In this document: positions 33,000-45,700 of the stretch, piece by piece
How the letters are laid out: every line of letters begins with the position of its first letter
How positions within the stretch are numbered: position 1 is the stretch's first letter
Origin: Acanthaster planci
Lineage: Eukaryota; Echinodermata; Asteroidea; Valvatida; Acanthasteridae
DNA length: 64,000 nt
Direction of reading: 5' to 3'
NCBI RefSeq assembly: GCF_001949145.1
Contig: NW_019091365.1
Span: 2,076,207-2,140,206, forward strand
The notes under the pieces: generated by a model
What the model was told of the DNA's origin: nothing
Databases searched by the model: none
The model's input: the letters and a program-made list of their open reading frames with translations, nothing else
Program-made: the position numbers and the translations under genes

Positions 33000-34510
33000 A
33001 TGTTAAGTTGAGGAATATTAACCAAATGCCCGTCTATGCAAACAGGATTTTAATCTGTCCTTGAATGTTTCAAGTGATCTCAATAGTCTCACAGTTTCTG
33101 GTAAAGAGCTCCAAAGTTTAGGAGCTGCAATCTGAAAGCTTCTCTCCCCAACGATGATAAGCCATACAGTAGTTTCCTTGAGTAGATTGTTTTGGATGAC
33201 TGCAAACCCCGATAGCCTTGGGCACAGAACTGGACAAGATCACCTAAATAAGCTGTAGCATCATCCTGTAGGATCTTGAAGATGATGAGACACAGTTTGT
33301 ACTGGACTCGTTGTTGGATGGGAAGCCAACGCAGGTCGGCTAACACAGGTGTGATGTGGTCTGTTTACCTAGTGCGTGTGATCATTGGTGTTGCAATATT
33401 TTCTTTGAAGGTGAGAGACGAGTTGATTGTTGATTCCAAAGCGGAGTGAGTTGCATGAATCCAATATGGATGTGATGAAAGTATGAGCGATGTTTTTGGC
33501 AGTTCTGCTTGTCAGATGATCCCCTATTCTTCCAATATTTCTAAATGACACGAAAGCAGCCTTAGATATGTTTCCGTCACCTGACCGTCCATTTTCATTG
33601 CCGCCTCAAACATCGCACCCAAGTTACAAACATTAGCAGAAGGTCTAATTTGCACATCGCCAACTCTGCAACGATGAAAAGACACTTTCCTGATTTCTTG
33701 ATTAGATCCCAGAATCATGAATTCAGTTTTTGTAGTGTTCAACGTGAGGAAATGTTTATTCATCCACGTTCCAATTTCGTCAATGCATTCTTTGTTATGA
33801 GAGGTACTATCACACTGTGCATTTCTTGAGGAGTGTGGTAGGGACTGGATCCAGCTGGCATTGCGTATAATAGTGAGAACCTCCTCCTACATGTATGTTG
33901 CTGGATTAAATGATGATTAATGGTGAAGTGCTGTTGTCGGTTCTTCATCATGTTCATATGACCAGTTATCAACAATGTTGAAACCAGTGCAAATCGCCTC
34001 TATCTTGCTTGTGAAAAAGCAACAGAACTGATTGGCAAGGAACACATCAGACATAGCATCTAGAAGTGGCGACTCTTGACTTCGGTGAAGAAGATCATCT
34101 GTTATTTGGAAGATTCACTTTTGATCTTTCGCATGCTCAACAAACAGATTACTGAAGTAGCTGCATTTTGCTTTATGAATCAATGCCTTTACCTTCTGTT
34201 TCTGTTGAGTGTAGCGCAGACGGTCAGTTTCTACATGTAAGTGAGTCTGTCTCCATTGACGTTCCAATCTCCTATGCTTCCTTTTCTCCTCATAGATTTG
34301 AGGATTATACCATGACAAATTTGGGTAGACTTTAACAGACCGAGTTTTTGCTGGAGCATGCAGGTCGAGTGTTCTGCGGAGCACATCTGCGCGGTGTCCC
34401 GCTGGCTTGTTAACGTCGTCATCAGGTAAAGAGTCGAAGTCAACATTGGCAATGTCAAAAACGGAATGAGTCAAAATTGATGCTTCGAAAGTTCCGCACG
34501 GTATGTACAT
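33000..34510 (-). mobile_element. Second CR1-like LINE fragment (linker, deleted RT, C-terminal tail)
   Basis: From right to left: 34510-34115 encodes the EN-RT linker (SLPDDDVNK, LDLHAPAKTRSVKVYPNLSW, WYNPQIYEEKRKHRRLERQW). Most of the reverse transcriptase, including the YxDD region, is missing. About 33800-33530 then encodes the RT C-terminal part (WMNKHFLTLNTTKTEFMILG), and 33551-33090 the element tail (RTAKNIAHTFITSILDSCNS, LRWLPIQQRVQYKLCLIIFK, ending GREAFRLQLLNFGALYQKL). The order is right for one element with an internal deletion and frameshifts. It belongs to a related but different subfamily from the fragment at 30955-32260. Confidence 0.85.
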
Positions 34511-35280
34511 GGAAGGGGCTAGGCACTAGGCATCTCTGGACCCTAAACATTTAATCCCATGGTGTTGGTTGACATACAGGTACATGTAACTTTGAATAAA
34601 GAAACTTTTATAAGTTTCAGAGCTGTGGATATCCTGATCTATAGGCTTAGTTCAAATTACATGTCTTCTCATTAACCGAAACAATGTACGCATACACTTC
34701 AGAATAAGATACTGAACCATAAAATACAAACAGAAGTTGGCAAAATTTAATTATTTTCGGGCCCGCTAAAAGTTATCCTGGCCAATTTTGGAAGGTGGTC
34801 ATGCACTTCAAAAGATTACAGTACAGTCACTTGTTTTCACTGATGTTGATGGAACCTTTTCAATATGCTTTAATTCAAATCTCGGCTGAATTGAATTTAA
34901 ACACTTGTATCGATACACTGAAACCAAAAGAATGAACATCCTGCCACCCATATGATCCATCTCATAGCTGGCTATGAGGCCAAAATGTCACCCTAGTCTA
35001 TTGCCCTAAATAAACATTCCCAGTCCATCTAACCCCACCACATTGTAGCAGCCAACATAATAACAGGGTAGGCCTAGTTAGTTCATGGAGGAAGGAACAC
35101 ATGGTTAGTTGGAACTTGGTTGGGCTTTTTTTTTCAGTAATCCCCATTCAGAAGAGAGTTCTATTTGGACTAAACTAAGTTACATGTCTTACACCAATTA
35201 TACCTGAAATTTCACTGTTTATGTGCTATGAATATCTCCCACGCTTTATCGAAAAGGTTCTGTCATTGTCTGTAGTGCTT
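34511..35280. other. Non-coding interval
   Basis: AT-rich sequence with no recognisable exon, repeat family or RNA gene on either strand. Confidence 0.4.
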
Positions 35281-35617
35281 TTACGCCCCAACTATAGCAC
35301 CAGTCCCAACTATAGTTGGGCCTGTCCCAACTAGAGTGCTACAGTTGGGCTGGCCCAACTACAGCATAGAGGTCCTGTGTGCATGATGTGCCCAGCATGT
35401 GCCAAAGTCATATTGTTTACAAATGTCATGTCATTGGTCATAGGGCCAAGTGCCACATTTTTGATGAATTGTGTCAAGTGTGAGACACATTGACTTGGAT
35501 AATGTTGAGATATTTCCCACAGACATTGGTCAACAATAGTTTGGCCAAAGCAACTGCAGCACTACAGTTGGGACTGTCCCAACTATAGTTGGGACTTATG
35601 CTATAGTTGGGGCGTAA
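35281..35617. mobile_element. MITE with internal CCCAACTATAGTTGGG palindromes
   Basis: The terminal inverted repeats begin TTACGCCCCAACTATAGCA on both ends. Each arm continues with AGTCCCAACTATAGTTGGG, itself a palindrome, then TGTCCCAACT and GTGCT-CAGTTG, so the arms extend about 70 bp. The length is 337 bp. The flanks tagtgctt and cagcgcta agree at five of eight positions, compatible with an aged 8-bp target duplication. The interior is non-coding. Confidence 0.78.
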
Positions 35618-36149
35618 CAGCGCTATTTTTATCTTGTCGCACTTGCAGCAAAAAAGGAGGAAGCATGCAAATCCCTAGTACAAAGTGAATGCCGAGTTGC
35701 CCCTTTGCCGCAAGGAGGATGTTAAAACCCAAGCCATTTTTGACATATTTAATGTAAGCCTTTCCAGAGCAGTCTCTTGGCTTTATGCATGTCCAATGCC
35801 CATGTAAATCTTACTCGAAAATTAACAATCTGTGCCTTACCTTTTTAGATTTCAGTGGGCACCGTTATTCCTCATCTGGAGCCCATTAATAACTTCAATG
35901 TGCCCATGGAGGGCGCTCTTTCTTCAACACGGGACGAGGCCAGGCTAGCGCCACTAGGCATTACCTGCAACGATTAAGGGTGGGCGGGGAGGCGCGACCG
36001 GCGCGGCGTGATGCGAACTTTTAAAAATGTAGAAATGTCAAAGAGTTAAGGATTGACGTTTAGATCCAGCCAGAATTTTTCTGAAAGGCAACATGAGAAG
36101 CTGAAAATGACAAAGTGGTAAAGAGTTGTCGGTTGGTAAACCAATCGGA

Positions 36150-39100
36150 CGATGTGCAATCGGCCGAGTATTTGGCCGCGAGCCTTGGAGACGCAAGTCG
36201 CATTCCTGGAGAGGGCACGTACCTCCGGGCTGGAAGTTGAAGTTTGTGAAGTTTTTGGCTGGGAAGATTTGGCCAGCAGGCTAAAAATTTTCCAGTTAAT
36301 TTACGTCATTGTCGGCAAAAGCCAAAGGAGTCTTTGCAAGAGTTGTGTCAGGCTGTACAATTACAGTTAAGGGGTACAACTAGAGATTCCCAAAGAGGCG
36401 AAAGTGACGGTTGGAGAAAACCATTTCATGGACGCTGTGGCTGATCAGTACATTCGAGAGGTAAGTTCCAGATGAGGTCCAATTAAGTATTTGTCTTATT
36501 AGGCATTGCAGGCAGCATATGAGACTTCAAACTTAATTTTACAATGAGACACAGCAGAAGATTGTGATTCGTTCACCATTGATATACATGTACCATTAAC
36601 AGACCACCGTCCACTTGCCGCACCATGGTTTCACAATCCTCCAAAGTCGACCGTTGTTCTTTTGATAACTGGTGGTAATTTTACTGATTATTGGGTCGGC
36701 TGCGGTTGCTCAAGAATCGATTAATAATTGAAATTCGGTTGTTTTAATGGACCCTTTCGCAACAAGCCATGGACAGGCCCAATGACCGGGGCCACAACCG
36801 CACTGACCCCTCTCTGGTTCTAACTCTTTCTCTTCAGGCTTCGCAGACCCGCAGACCAAACGGTCGGCTGATTCCCGCTTCCCTGGCAGTTACGGGAACG
36901 CTTACGATTTGGCTGTGCACACTCTCCTACAAAATGCCCCTTCACACCACAAATATGACAGCTCAATTCGGTTTTCGGCCTCTTAAGTGCAGGCGGACTA
37001 TCAGACACCCGTTGCTGCGATGCAGGTGTCACTGGCTGGAACAACAATGAATAATGTTTCCATCAATTTCTCAAGATGTTTTGTAATCCCGTCCCTCTCT
37101 TTCACTGCCTGTTTGACAGACTCTATCTTTGCCTAAACATCTTTGTCTAGCTGTACCTAAGTTAAGTGCACTGGTGCTGCTGGTGAGCCATTTGTCAGTA
37201 AGTAGCTAATAAGAGTTATGGAGATACCAGCAGGTCATGGAACATGGAACAGCCTTTCCAGTGTTGGTCAGTGTGAAGGACTGGCAGGAAGTTTAATCGT
37301 GAAGCCAGTCGAATCAGGAGGTCAGATTGCGGAAAAGGGTCTTGTCATGGCTGTTAAAGTCTGTGGAAGATATACAAGCCGATGTAGGGCCCAATTCGAG
37401 TGCTAAACCCCAAAAAGAGAAACGTGATCCTCGGGGTGGAACTGTACCAGCTTCGATGGCAACATGGGTATAAGTTAAAGCTCGTCCACAAGAGATGAGA
37501 ATCGAGGACACGAGGGGCGCTGCCCAAGCATTTGACTGAGCTGTACGGTAGGAGCTAAAGAAATCTGTCTCCTCAAAACTTTGGGAAATTTGAGAGGTGT
37601 CTGATAGAGTTTCAGGATAAAGGGATGAGAAAATAGGCCGAGCTGATGTGGTAAAGCACAACATCGACACTTGTGGCGCTAGAAGAAGCAGAAGCCTAGG
37701 AGGCATCCTGTAGTTAACCATCAGGGGATCAGTTGCCTAGTGGAAGACTTGAAGAAGTGGGACTTATGCTGTGCCAGCTAAGAATGTGTCAAACGGTTGT
37801 GTATTGACCATGCGGGTCTTGAATGTGGTAACAATAAAGGATACTTATCCTGCGCCAAGAATTAGTGAGATATTAGATGCGTTAGAGGGCGCCCAGTGGT
37901 TCTTGATTCTCGACCTTGCCTCAGGCTTTGCGCAGGTAGCTCTGGATGACGATGTGATGCAGAAGTGAAGTTTTAAGGTTCGTAATAGGCGGTATCGTTG
38001 GAAGGAAGTGCCGTTCGGGTTAGCACATGCGTCCGCTATGTTCCAGTGTCTAATGGAGAAGGTGTGAGCAAGGCTACAGTGGGAGATCTTATAGGTGTCC
38101 TCGACCATGGTCTTACTGGGACCAGACGTCAGTACGAAATGGTGTGCTACACCAGCGACGGCAGTCCGACGATGGTTGTATGGCCAGGTGGAGGCTAGCG
38201 GCTGGTTCCTGAGATGTTGAAGATGTTAGTACGCGAGTTAATAAATGAATTGCATGGTGGGAAGTTTGGAGGCCATCTTGGCCTGAAGAAGACCCTTGCC
38301 CGTGTGAGGCAAAGTTATTTCTGGTCAGGAATGGGTGCCGATGACTATATCAGTATGCAAGGATTAAGCCACTCCGAAGAAACGGAAGTTGCACCCTTGC
38401 AACAGTATTGTAACGGCCGTCGTCAAACCTCCCATGTCGTGGGTCTTACTCAATGACAGTCGGTCCCTGCGGTTGAAGGCCACAGCACTTGGCGACGACT
38501 AGATGTCCGGGGTTTTAAAAGTAGTGGCGAACCTGTCAGTTAAGGACTATTATTTAGGGGATGAGACGACTTGGGACTTTGTGGATTGACACAAACCGGT
38601 GTATTGGACGGACAGACTGGACAAGAAAACGCACACAGGGAAACTATTTGGACTTATGTTCTGGTCCCACTATGCAGAGTGGTCCTAGAGTGGTCAGTCC
38701 TCTTTCAAGGACAAAAAATGGGAATCAGCAGATTTTGGTGGTTGGATAATATACTACAAGATGGATGGAGGCGTATGGTCTTCCAGATGCAAAAGCCGAG
38801 ACTCTAGCTGCTGAGTTCGTCAGCGAGTTGTTTGCCGGCTTGAAGCGCCGGAAGGTGTCCTTTCAGATCAAGGGACCAACTTCAAATCGCAGGGATTTCA
38901 GGAAATGTATCGGCTGCTGGAAATAAGCAAATCACGAACTACGGCATCGTATTCTTAGTCGACAGACTCAAAGAACGATTCAACAAAACTGTATTCACCA
39001 TGATAAGGTCGCGATGATGATCGATCAGCACAAAGGTCAACCTTACGTACTAAGACGTTTGGACCCTCTCCGACAGTTGGGCGGCAATTCCGAAAACGCC

Positions 39101-39190
39101 TTCTTGTGAAGTGCAGGAACTATTATAAATTCCCAGCTAGTTTAGCTTGGACCGATGCGAGTATGGTGTTAACTAGTCCAGGGTGCTACA
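36150..39190 (+). mobile_element. Rearranged Ty3/Gypsy-like LTR retrotransposon relic
   Basis: Pieces occur in the usual order on the plus strand but in many frames. Gag: ALETQVAFLERARTSGLEV (36180-36240), RQKPKESLQELCQAVQ (near 36320), ENHFMDAVADQYIRE (near 36415-36462). Reverse transcriptase at 37800-38075: TIKDTYPAPRISEILDALEG, WFLILDLASGFAQVAL, FGLAHASAMFQCLMEKV; the YxDD part, RNase H and the rest of RT are missing. Integrase zinc-binding region at 38205-38350: LINELHGGKFGGHLGLKKTL, then ARVRQSYFWSGM. Integrase core at 38725-38930: ILVVG, RWMEAYGLPDAKAETLAAEF, FQEMYRLLEI. Frameshifts, stops and deletions make it non-functional. No convincing pair of intact LTRs was found. Confidence 0.85.
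36822..37140 (-). pseudogene. Gag-like fragment with a CCHC zinc knuckle, antisense inside the Gypsy relic
   Basis: The minus strand encodes IESVKQAVKERDGITKHLEK (a charged, helix-like stretch, about 37130-37060) and then, after a frame change, RPKTELSCHICGVKGHFVGE with the final Cys completing C-x2-C-x4-H-x4-C. This is the gag nucleocapsid knuckle. It runs against the surrounding Gypsy element, so it probably belongs to a separate inserted or inverted element. Confidence 0.6.
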
Positions 39191-39292
39191 AGAGTGAGTT
39201 GTAGCATCGTAGCTTTCCGTCACCGCTACGTCCGAACCGTTTGCCGGGCGAGACATCCCCGTGTCCCTCGCCACTCTGGTCCTGCCAACTAG

Positions 39293-39685
39293 CCGATCAC
39301 CTCCTTGGTAGCCAGAGCTACCCCCTGTTACTCAAAATATAAAGAAAAAGCCAACTTTCACATTGGGCAGTAGTAAATCCAGTCAGCCAGGCAGTCGCAT
39401 ATCATTCAGTATCTGCATTCAAACACAAAGACCAAAGGACAGGAGTTAGTGAAATACCACAGATCGAAACACAAAGTCCCGAGAAAAACAGAAAAACAAG
39501 CACACACACGCGAACGACTCTCAAAACGCGGGCAACAGGACAATCGAAATCTCGAATGCAAAGGCAGGGCTGATCACCTCCTGAGGATAGTAAGAGTTAG
39601 CTACCCCTGCTACCAGAAATATAAAGAAAGACACTCAACCTGCTCATTGGACACTCCAGTCATCCAGGCAGTCGCAGGTACATCC
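39293..39685. repeat. Diverged direct repeat downstream of the Gypsy relic
   Basis: Two copies of about 113 bp begin near 39293 and 39570: gatcacctcct, then a run ending agctaccccctg or agctacccctg, then aaatataaagaaa, then a shared ccagtca/ccaggcagtcgca. The spacing is about 277 bp. They could be remnants of an LTR end or a tandemly duplicated UTR of the retroelement. Confidence 0.55.
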
Positions 39686-39964
39686 AGACATACTGTCATC
39701 CAGACAGAGCTACGTCATCAGCCTAGCAGTTGGATGCTGCCTGGAAAATAAAAGATTAAAATAGTTGTTATTGTCATTACAAGGGGAAATAATCCAAAAT
39801 ATATTCAACTGAAAGAAAGAAACCACATCCATATAAGAAAAGAAACAGGTAATTTTGGATCTTCGTCTCTTTTGGGTGCAGGTGGCCATGTGGTAGGTTT
39901 GTTGCTCAGGGTATGGGGGTTTAAATACAGTTGCTGGCCATAAGTTTTAGCAAAACTATTAACC

Positions 39965-40150
39965 ACCTCTTTCGCCCCTTGACCCATGTGCATAACTGGG
40001 TACTGGCATTAGTTGGGGAGCAACCTGCGATGGACTGGCATCCCAGATATAAATATTATCAGTGTTTCTTGCTGAAGGAGCAGGAGATAAACATCGACAT
40101 GATGAGCCAATTGGCTCGGAGCAGACTTGCTTTACTCACTTTTGCATGAC
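39965..40150 (+). mobile_element. SINE-like dispersed repeat fragment
   Basis: It contains gtactggcattagttgggga, then gcaacctgcgatggactggc ending in atccca, and a downstream ttggctcggagcagactt block. This combination matches my memory of a repeat type common in marine invertebrate genomes. There is only one copy in the window, so the call rests on recognition alone. Confidence 0.4.
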
Positions 40151-40788
40151 TAATAATTATACGGACGCCCCTTGATGCCCTTGATAAACTCCACAAGACT
40201 GGTTTGAAAAATTCTGTTTAGTAGGCCTAAGTGAATGCCTCAAAATTTTGACTGTGAAATTCCACTTTTTAGAACATTTTATTGTTTTCAGAATATCAGT
40301 AATTGGAAATGTAATTTGCTTAAGCAAATCAAAAAATTGGGCTACATTATAAATAATTCTAATTCAATCTATCTGTTGATCGAAAACGTTGATTACCGGA
40401 GAATTACATGTTCACGGACTCCTTGACATTGAGCATAAAAGCATTATAATTCTATAAACACTGACTTCCCCTTCAAATAGCGGAATTGAGAGTGTTTAAG
40501 TTGAAGACATACTTTTGTTGCAAAGTAAGAACAAACAGTTGTCCTGCTTTTTTCCCTTTGGGTTGGTACATCCTTCTTTTTAGTCATTATGATGACAGCA
40601 AGTTTCTGACTTTACATTGGGTTTGTAAAACTGAAACATATTCTCAGAGTTACCACAATGTTCGCTGTAACACGAAAGATGATATGCTGTTGCTTTTAAT
40701 TTTCATAAGTCTCACCCACACTATGTCTCCGTCTATTCACACATCCACAAGCCTCAAACGCCAGTTTTAACTCAAAACAGGGTAGGCA

Positions 40789-40937
40789 TTATCCCCGCAA
40801 ACAGGGCTGTATTGGCTCTCTTTTACAACTTGTCTCTTATATGTGGTGGCGACAGATAAGAGACAGATTGTAAAAGCACGGAGGTAGGAAGACCTCCATG
40901 GTAAAAGAGAGCTACTACAGCCCTGTTTGTGGGGATA
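40789..40937. mobile_element. hAT-like MITE with an 8-bp target-site duplication
   Basis: The inverted arms share TATCCCC(G/A)CAAACAGGGC followed by TGTA-T-GCTCTCTTTTAC, about 37 bp each. The 149-bp element is flanked on both sides by the exact octamer GGTAGGCA (40781-40788 and 40938-40945). An 8-bp duplication with short inverted ends is typical of hAT-superfamily non-autonomous elements. This is the cleanest transposon boundary in the window. Confidence 0.88.
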
Positions 40938-40945
40938 GGTAGGCA

Positions 40946-42737
40946 CGTGCACAACCGCCTTCATTGCAGTTCGCGCTTTGTGCGACCACCGTCGACCACC
41001 ACGTAGTACTGAATGAAAAGATTACCTCGGTGAAGTTGAGTTAAGATGTGAGGACGCAAACAAACGAATGAAGCTTTTGCGTAACACCCTGCAGACCATA
41101 ATGTCACACCATTCTTTTGAAGTTTGGGCTAGAACTTTCTAGACAGGGTCATGAAAATGCTTCCGCCAAATTAGTTTTGTAGGCCTGAAATAGCTATAAA
41201 CGCCCCATCAAAACAAGAGGGAAGCATTTCAGCCTGGTCGATTCTCCAACTGATGGATTTTCGTCAGCGAAGGCAGAGGAATAAGTTTCCCAAGAAATGT
41301 CGCCGACGGTCATTTTAAAAATTTATTTATTTTGAACTTGGAAAGCATCATTGTCTTACGAATGGTATTACCATCTTCCATTGGAGGAGGGAGAACGAGC
41401 AATATGTTGCAAATAAAAGGTAGACTCCTTTTTAGACAAAATTTCCCATCCCCTTTGGGACGCACGAGTTGGATACATCACTTTTGAGTTACAGTGGATA
41501 AAGCTGGAGACGATCTGATCAGTGTTTACTTTTCACATTTTCCGGGTGTAAAAATGACGGCTTCATCCCCGTAGTAGAAGATACGACCAAATTTCGTTGA
41601 CATACAAAGTACCAGCTCTTGTTCAAAGCTTCAATATACCTTTCATTTTACAGACCCTCTAAGAAATCGTGATCCCCCGTGAAAACTCTTGGCTCTGAAA
41701 AAAAACAATAAAAAAAAAAACATATACTGAGGGCCCCTACCATACTGAAATTATGTCGTTTTTCAGGCCAGTTTCATTTTTCGAATTGGGCTTACATGAA
41801 AAGAATGCAAGTGACTTGGTAGCACCGGATCTGGAGCCTGAACAAAATGAAATGAAAATGTTTTAGTTCTGTCTTTCTTTCTTTTTTACATACAGAAATT
41901 TACATACAGTGTCTGTTTCTAAGATTTGGTGTCAGCGCGCTCTTACTGGGACATATCCTTGGCGAGTGTTACTTTCATTTTAAATCCACAATTCTAGTGG
42001 ATTATTTCTGTTCTGTTTGTCATGTGACTAATTATTAAAATACATGTAAAGATAAACATATTTTTGAAAGAGCGCCGAGACTATTTTCAAAGCTTACCAA
42101 AATATTAAAGAAAAGGGTGTTTTTTCCCTGAGAAACACGAGATTGAATAATGGTTAGTGAACCCTTTCCTTTAATTTGTAACAACTGTGGATTCAAGTCA
42201 CAACGGATGACGTGTAAACACACATAATTTTCATTTTGTTCCACGGAGAACGTGTAACCCGTTTAAGAATTTTTTTACTTCAGCGGCCTACCCCGTCGTG
42301 CTTGATTGGGTCAAAGCGCAATCGCAAGGTTGAAGAATTTATGGGTAAAAAAACCCGTCTACAGCAGCTTCTTCGGGTAAGAAAATCCGACGTTAACTGG
42401 CTATCGTATCACGGGTTGTATAATGGTGGTTTCAACCATAATGCGCAGCTAAATCCAAATGGTTTTCAGAGATCAGGAATTGTGTAAAACTAAAACAGCG
42501 CCCTCTTTCACAGTACAACGAATGTAAGCAACCGGTGGGGGGTGGCAACCTGATTTTTTAATTAACTGAAGGATTTGAACGAATGTCTGTTGTTCTTAAA
42601 AGCTTGGGGATTGATTTGAACAAGATAAATTGATCATTAATTCTGGCTGAACAGATGCGCAAAAGAAAATCAGGCTAAGTCTAATTCCCAAAATAAAGTT
42701 TCAGAACGAGCCTAATGTTGTTTTCTATGGTTTCAAG
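40946..42737. other. Intergenic sequence upstream of the UPF0193 gene
   Basis: No exon, repeat family or RNA gene was recognised. The start codon at 42738 lies about 1.8 kb right of the hAT-like element. The promoter should lie in the last few hundred bases, but I see no defined core element. Confidence 0.4.
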
Positions 42738-45700
42738 ATGTCGGCCGGGAAGCAGAGAGGTGTCGCCAAAGGCGGAATGTGGAATACTCAAACACCGCAG
42801 TATAGCAATGAAACTCAGCAACTGTTGAAAGGTGTGTATCTGCAGACTATCATCCACGTTACTGTATGTTTACAGGGTGAAATGTGGGATAAATGTGAAG
42901 ATAACGAGAGGTTAATTTCGTTGTTATGCCAAACCATGGAGAAAGGAGTGGAGGCCAAACCACTGCCAAGCATGCCTAGGCTACTTGTAGAACTCAAAGT
43001 CACTACTCGGGATTCGTACTCCGTCATACTCCGTGTGACCGTTGCCGACAAGGTTTGCATTGTGTCGTAACGCTATGGGTTTTGGAATCAGGCTTTTGTG
43101 GTAAAATGATTCACTGGTGTAAGAAAGCTATTAAATCAAATTTTCCCCTGTCAGCCATGTCAGCAAGCCTGATTAATCTATGGGGCAGTGCAGACATCCG
43201 GGATTCTCGCAAAATGACAGGTAGGGCCTACTGCGCTGGTGAAAACAGTGACCCTGGCGACGTACGCACGCACCAGCCAGTCCGAGGACCGGGTTATACA
43301 ATCTTTTCTTTGATCTGTACGTACGCGCACGCTCATTGCAGTTGTTCAGTTGTTTTCACCCACACCCATTTGCAGTGTGGTTGCTATGTATTTTTGTGAA
43401 ACTCCCAAATGTCCGCGCTGCCCCATACCCCTTAAAAAGCAGGATAACAATGCCTTGACTGTTGTTACGGCAGCCGTAACGCATCTCTCATTTTCTATCG
43501 ATACGGCACTGCAACTGCGCAAGCACGCCAACTAACATGTAAGCGCAGATTTCAGACTTTGTTTCCCTTTCAAAAAAAAAATCCTCCAAAGCCTCCGATG
43601 AGAAAAGAAAAAAAGATTCCTGCTTAGGCCTATACAATTAGAAACCAATATAAAAACAATTATGGTATAAAACATGAAATTTAGGCCAAAAAAAATAAAA
43701 TGGTCCAAGCGCGAATTCGAACTCACACACTAGTGGTTCAAACCTTCCACCTTGACCACTTGGCCACAAGCGTTCAGTGTTCAAGGTAATTTTAAAATAT
43801 ATAAAGCATCGTGATGATCAGCTACGTCATCGCACTTGCGCAGTTCAGTGCCGTAACGATAGGAAATGGGAGATGCGTTATAGCTGCAGTAACGATAGCC
43901 ACTTCGTTTTGAAAAAAATTAGATTTTGCTCACCAATTTCTCATTTCCACCCATTGACTGTCGCTCTGTTCATGCTGTTCGAGTTTATCAGACTGCACGT
44001 GCATTGAGCCCACGTATGACCGTGCTTGCTCCGCAACTTGTTTCAACCATTTTCAGTGGCGGGGATGACATCTTGTGTTGTTTTCGTTGGACTGTCTTGG
44101 CTGCCGCTGTGATCTGGAAACACCCATGGGCAGGACGGGCGACATGTGCTGTGATCTGTAGCAGTGACAGATTACGAGACTTAAAAATCTACGACACCAT
44201 GCATACCCTGTTGGCTCAAAGTCACACAGAGTATGACGGAGTAGTGACTTTGAGTTCTCGAAGTAACCACTGCAATGACTGGGGTTTAGCCAAGGCTATT
44301 GTACTAGTACGACTAACTTAGGAATAGGATTAGTAATTTATAATGCAGGAATGTTAAATATTGACAGACTGAGGAATCTCATGTTATAAAAAGTAAAAAT
44401 ACATGTACCATTCTTTATTAAAGTTAATTTTCCTCTAAATGATTTAAGCATATTTTTCCAATTGAACTGCTAGACTGCTGGAAGACTTGAAGTTTGAAGT
44501 TGTTTGAATTGCTATAAAATTTAAAGGAAATGTTTTGTTACAATGCCAAACACCAGGATCGCCCTTCCAAAAAATATATCTTGTGTGGTACGTCTTGGCC
44601 ACCGTAGATTTCAAGGAGTGCCAGCTGCATAGATATAGGCAGGGATTTTTACACACACATGTGGTCGAACCCAATAAAAGCTGTCTACTCCTGGGCACAA
44701 CAAGAAGTAACGTTTTTGTGTGCATTGCTTCAATGACAGACAGACTGTTAGTTGTAAAAATAAAATTACCTCTAAAGAATTTCAACTGCAGTGTAGTTTT
44801 TTGGAAATTTTGTTTCAAAGCCTTAGGCGCACAGAAAAAGGAGGATTGAGGATACTTTACCCACTAGCCGCGTTGGGATTGGTCAAGCTGTCATGCTGCT
44901 GACAACAATGGAAAGAGTACATGCTGCTGATTTTCTGTGGCGTGGATGGGCAAAATACTCATGAATATCAACTTTTTCATGAGATGTAACCTGGAGAACT
45001 TCCCCAGCACATATCTAATTTTTGTTGCACAAGTTGTATTTGTGATGGCAGAGTAAATGGCATAATCGAAACAGCCAATGCAAAATTGTACTCAACTATC
45101 TGCAAGGTTTGTAAATTCTTACAGTTGCTTTCCACAGACAGAAGAGGTAAGATGTTGGGCACGATTGGTTGTATTGTATAATACATGGTGGAAAGTAGTT
45201 GGCAGCCCAATAGGGAAGCCTTGCTGTACTTTGTCACTGAGTAGACAACAAAAACTGCCCTCCACGATGATGCACTGTGCATGTACTCGATAAATAAGGT
45301 GATCCGTTTTTATTTTTTGTTTGATCTTTAGTTATGATGCAAGAATCAAAGTTAAATGCTTTCCAACAGAGGCAACTGAAGGAAGCCATGAAAGGTGAGA
45401 GCTCAACCCCCCCATAAGCAGCTCAAATGTATATGGAAAAAGCTGTCATTTTAGTTTTTCTTCTCATGCATTAAACATTTCATCAAGTCAAGATTGGCTT
45501 TCAGTGCTAAAGATAGTTGAGCTGGCTACCTCAAAAACTATTCTTAATGAGTATCGTAGCCACAACAAACTAGTTTAAATAAACACATCCTGGAATTGCC
45601 AGTTGTACAGTTTGTACCAAAGAGAAGATTTTTTGAGTAAAGATTTGTACCCTGCGAGTGACTTTTCTCAGATGTTGAACATTAAACATTTCAGTTTTCA

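Noticed and set aside
42832-43070. Extension of the UPF0193 first-exon frame to 110 codons
   Set aside because: The conserved sequence stops at the donor at 42832 and resumes at 45332; the extension is intron and part of the foldback arm.
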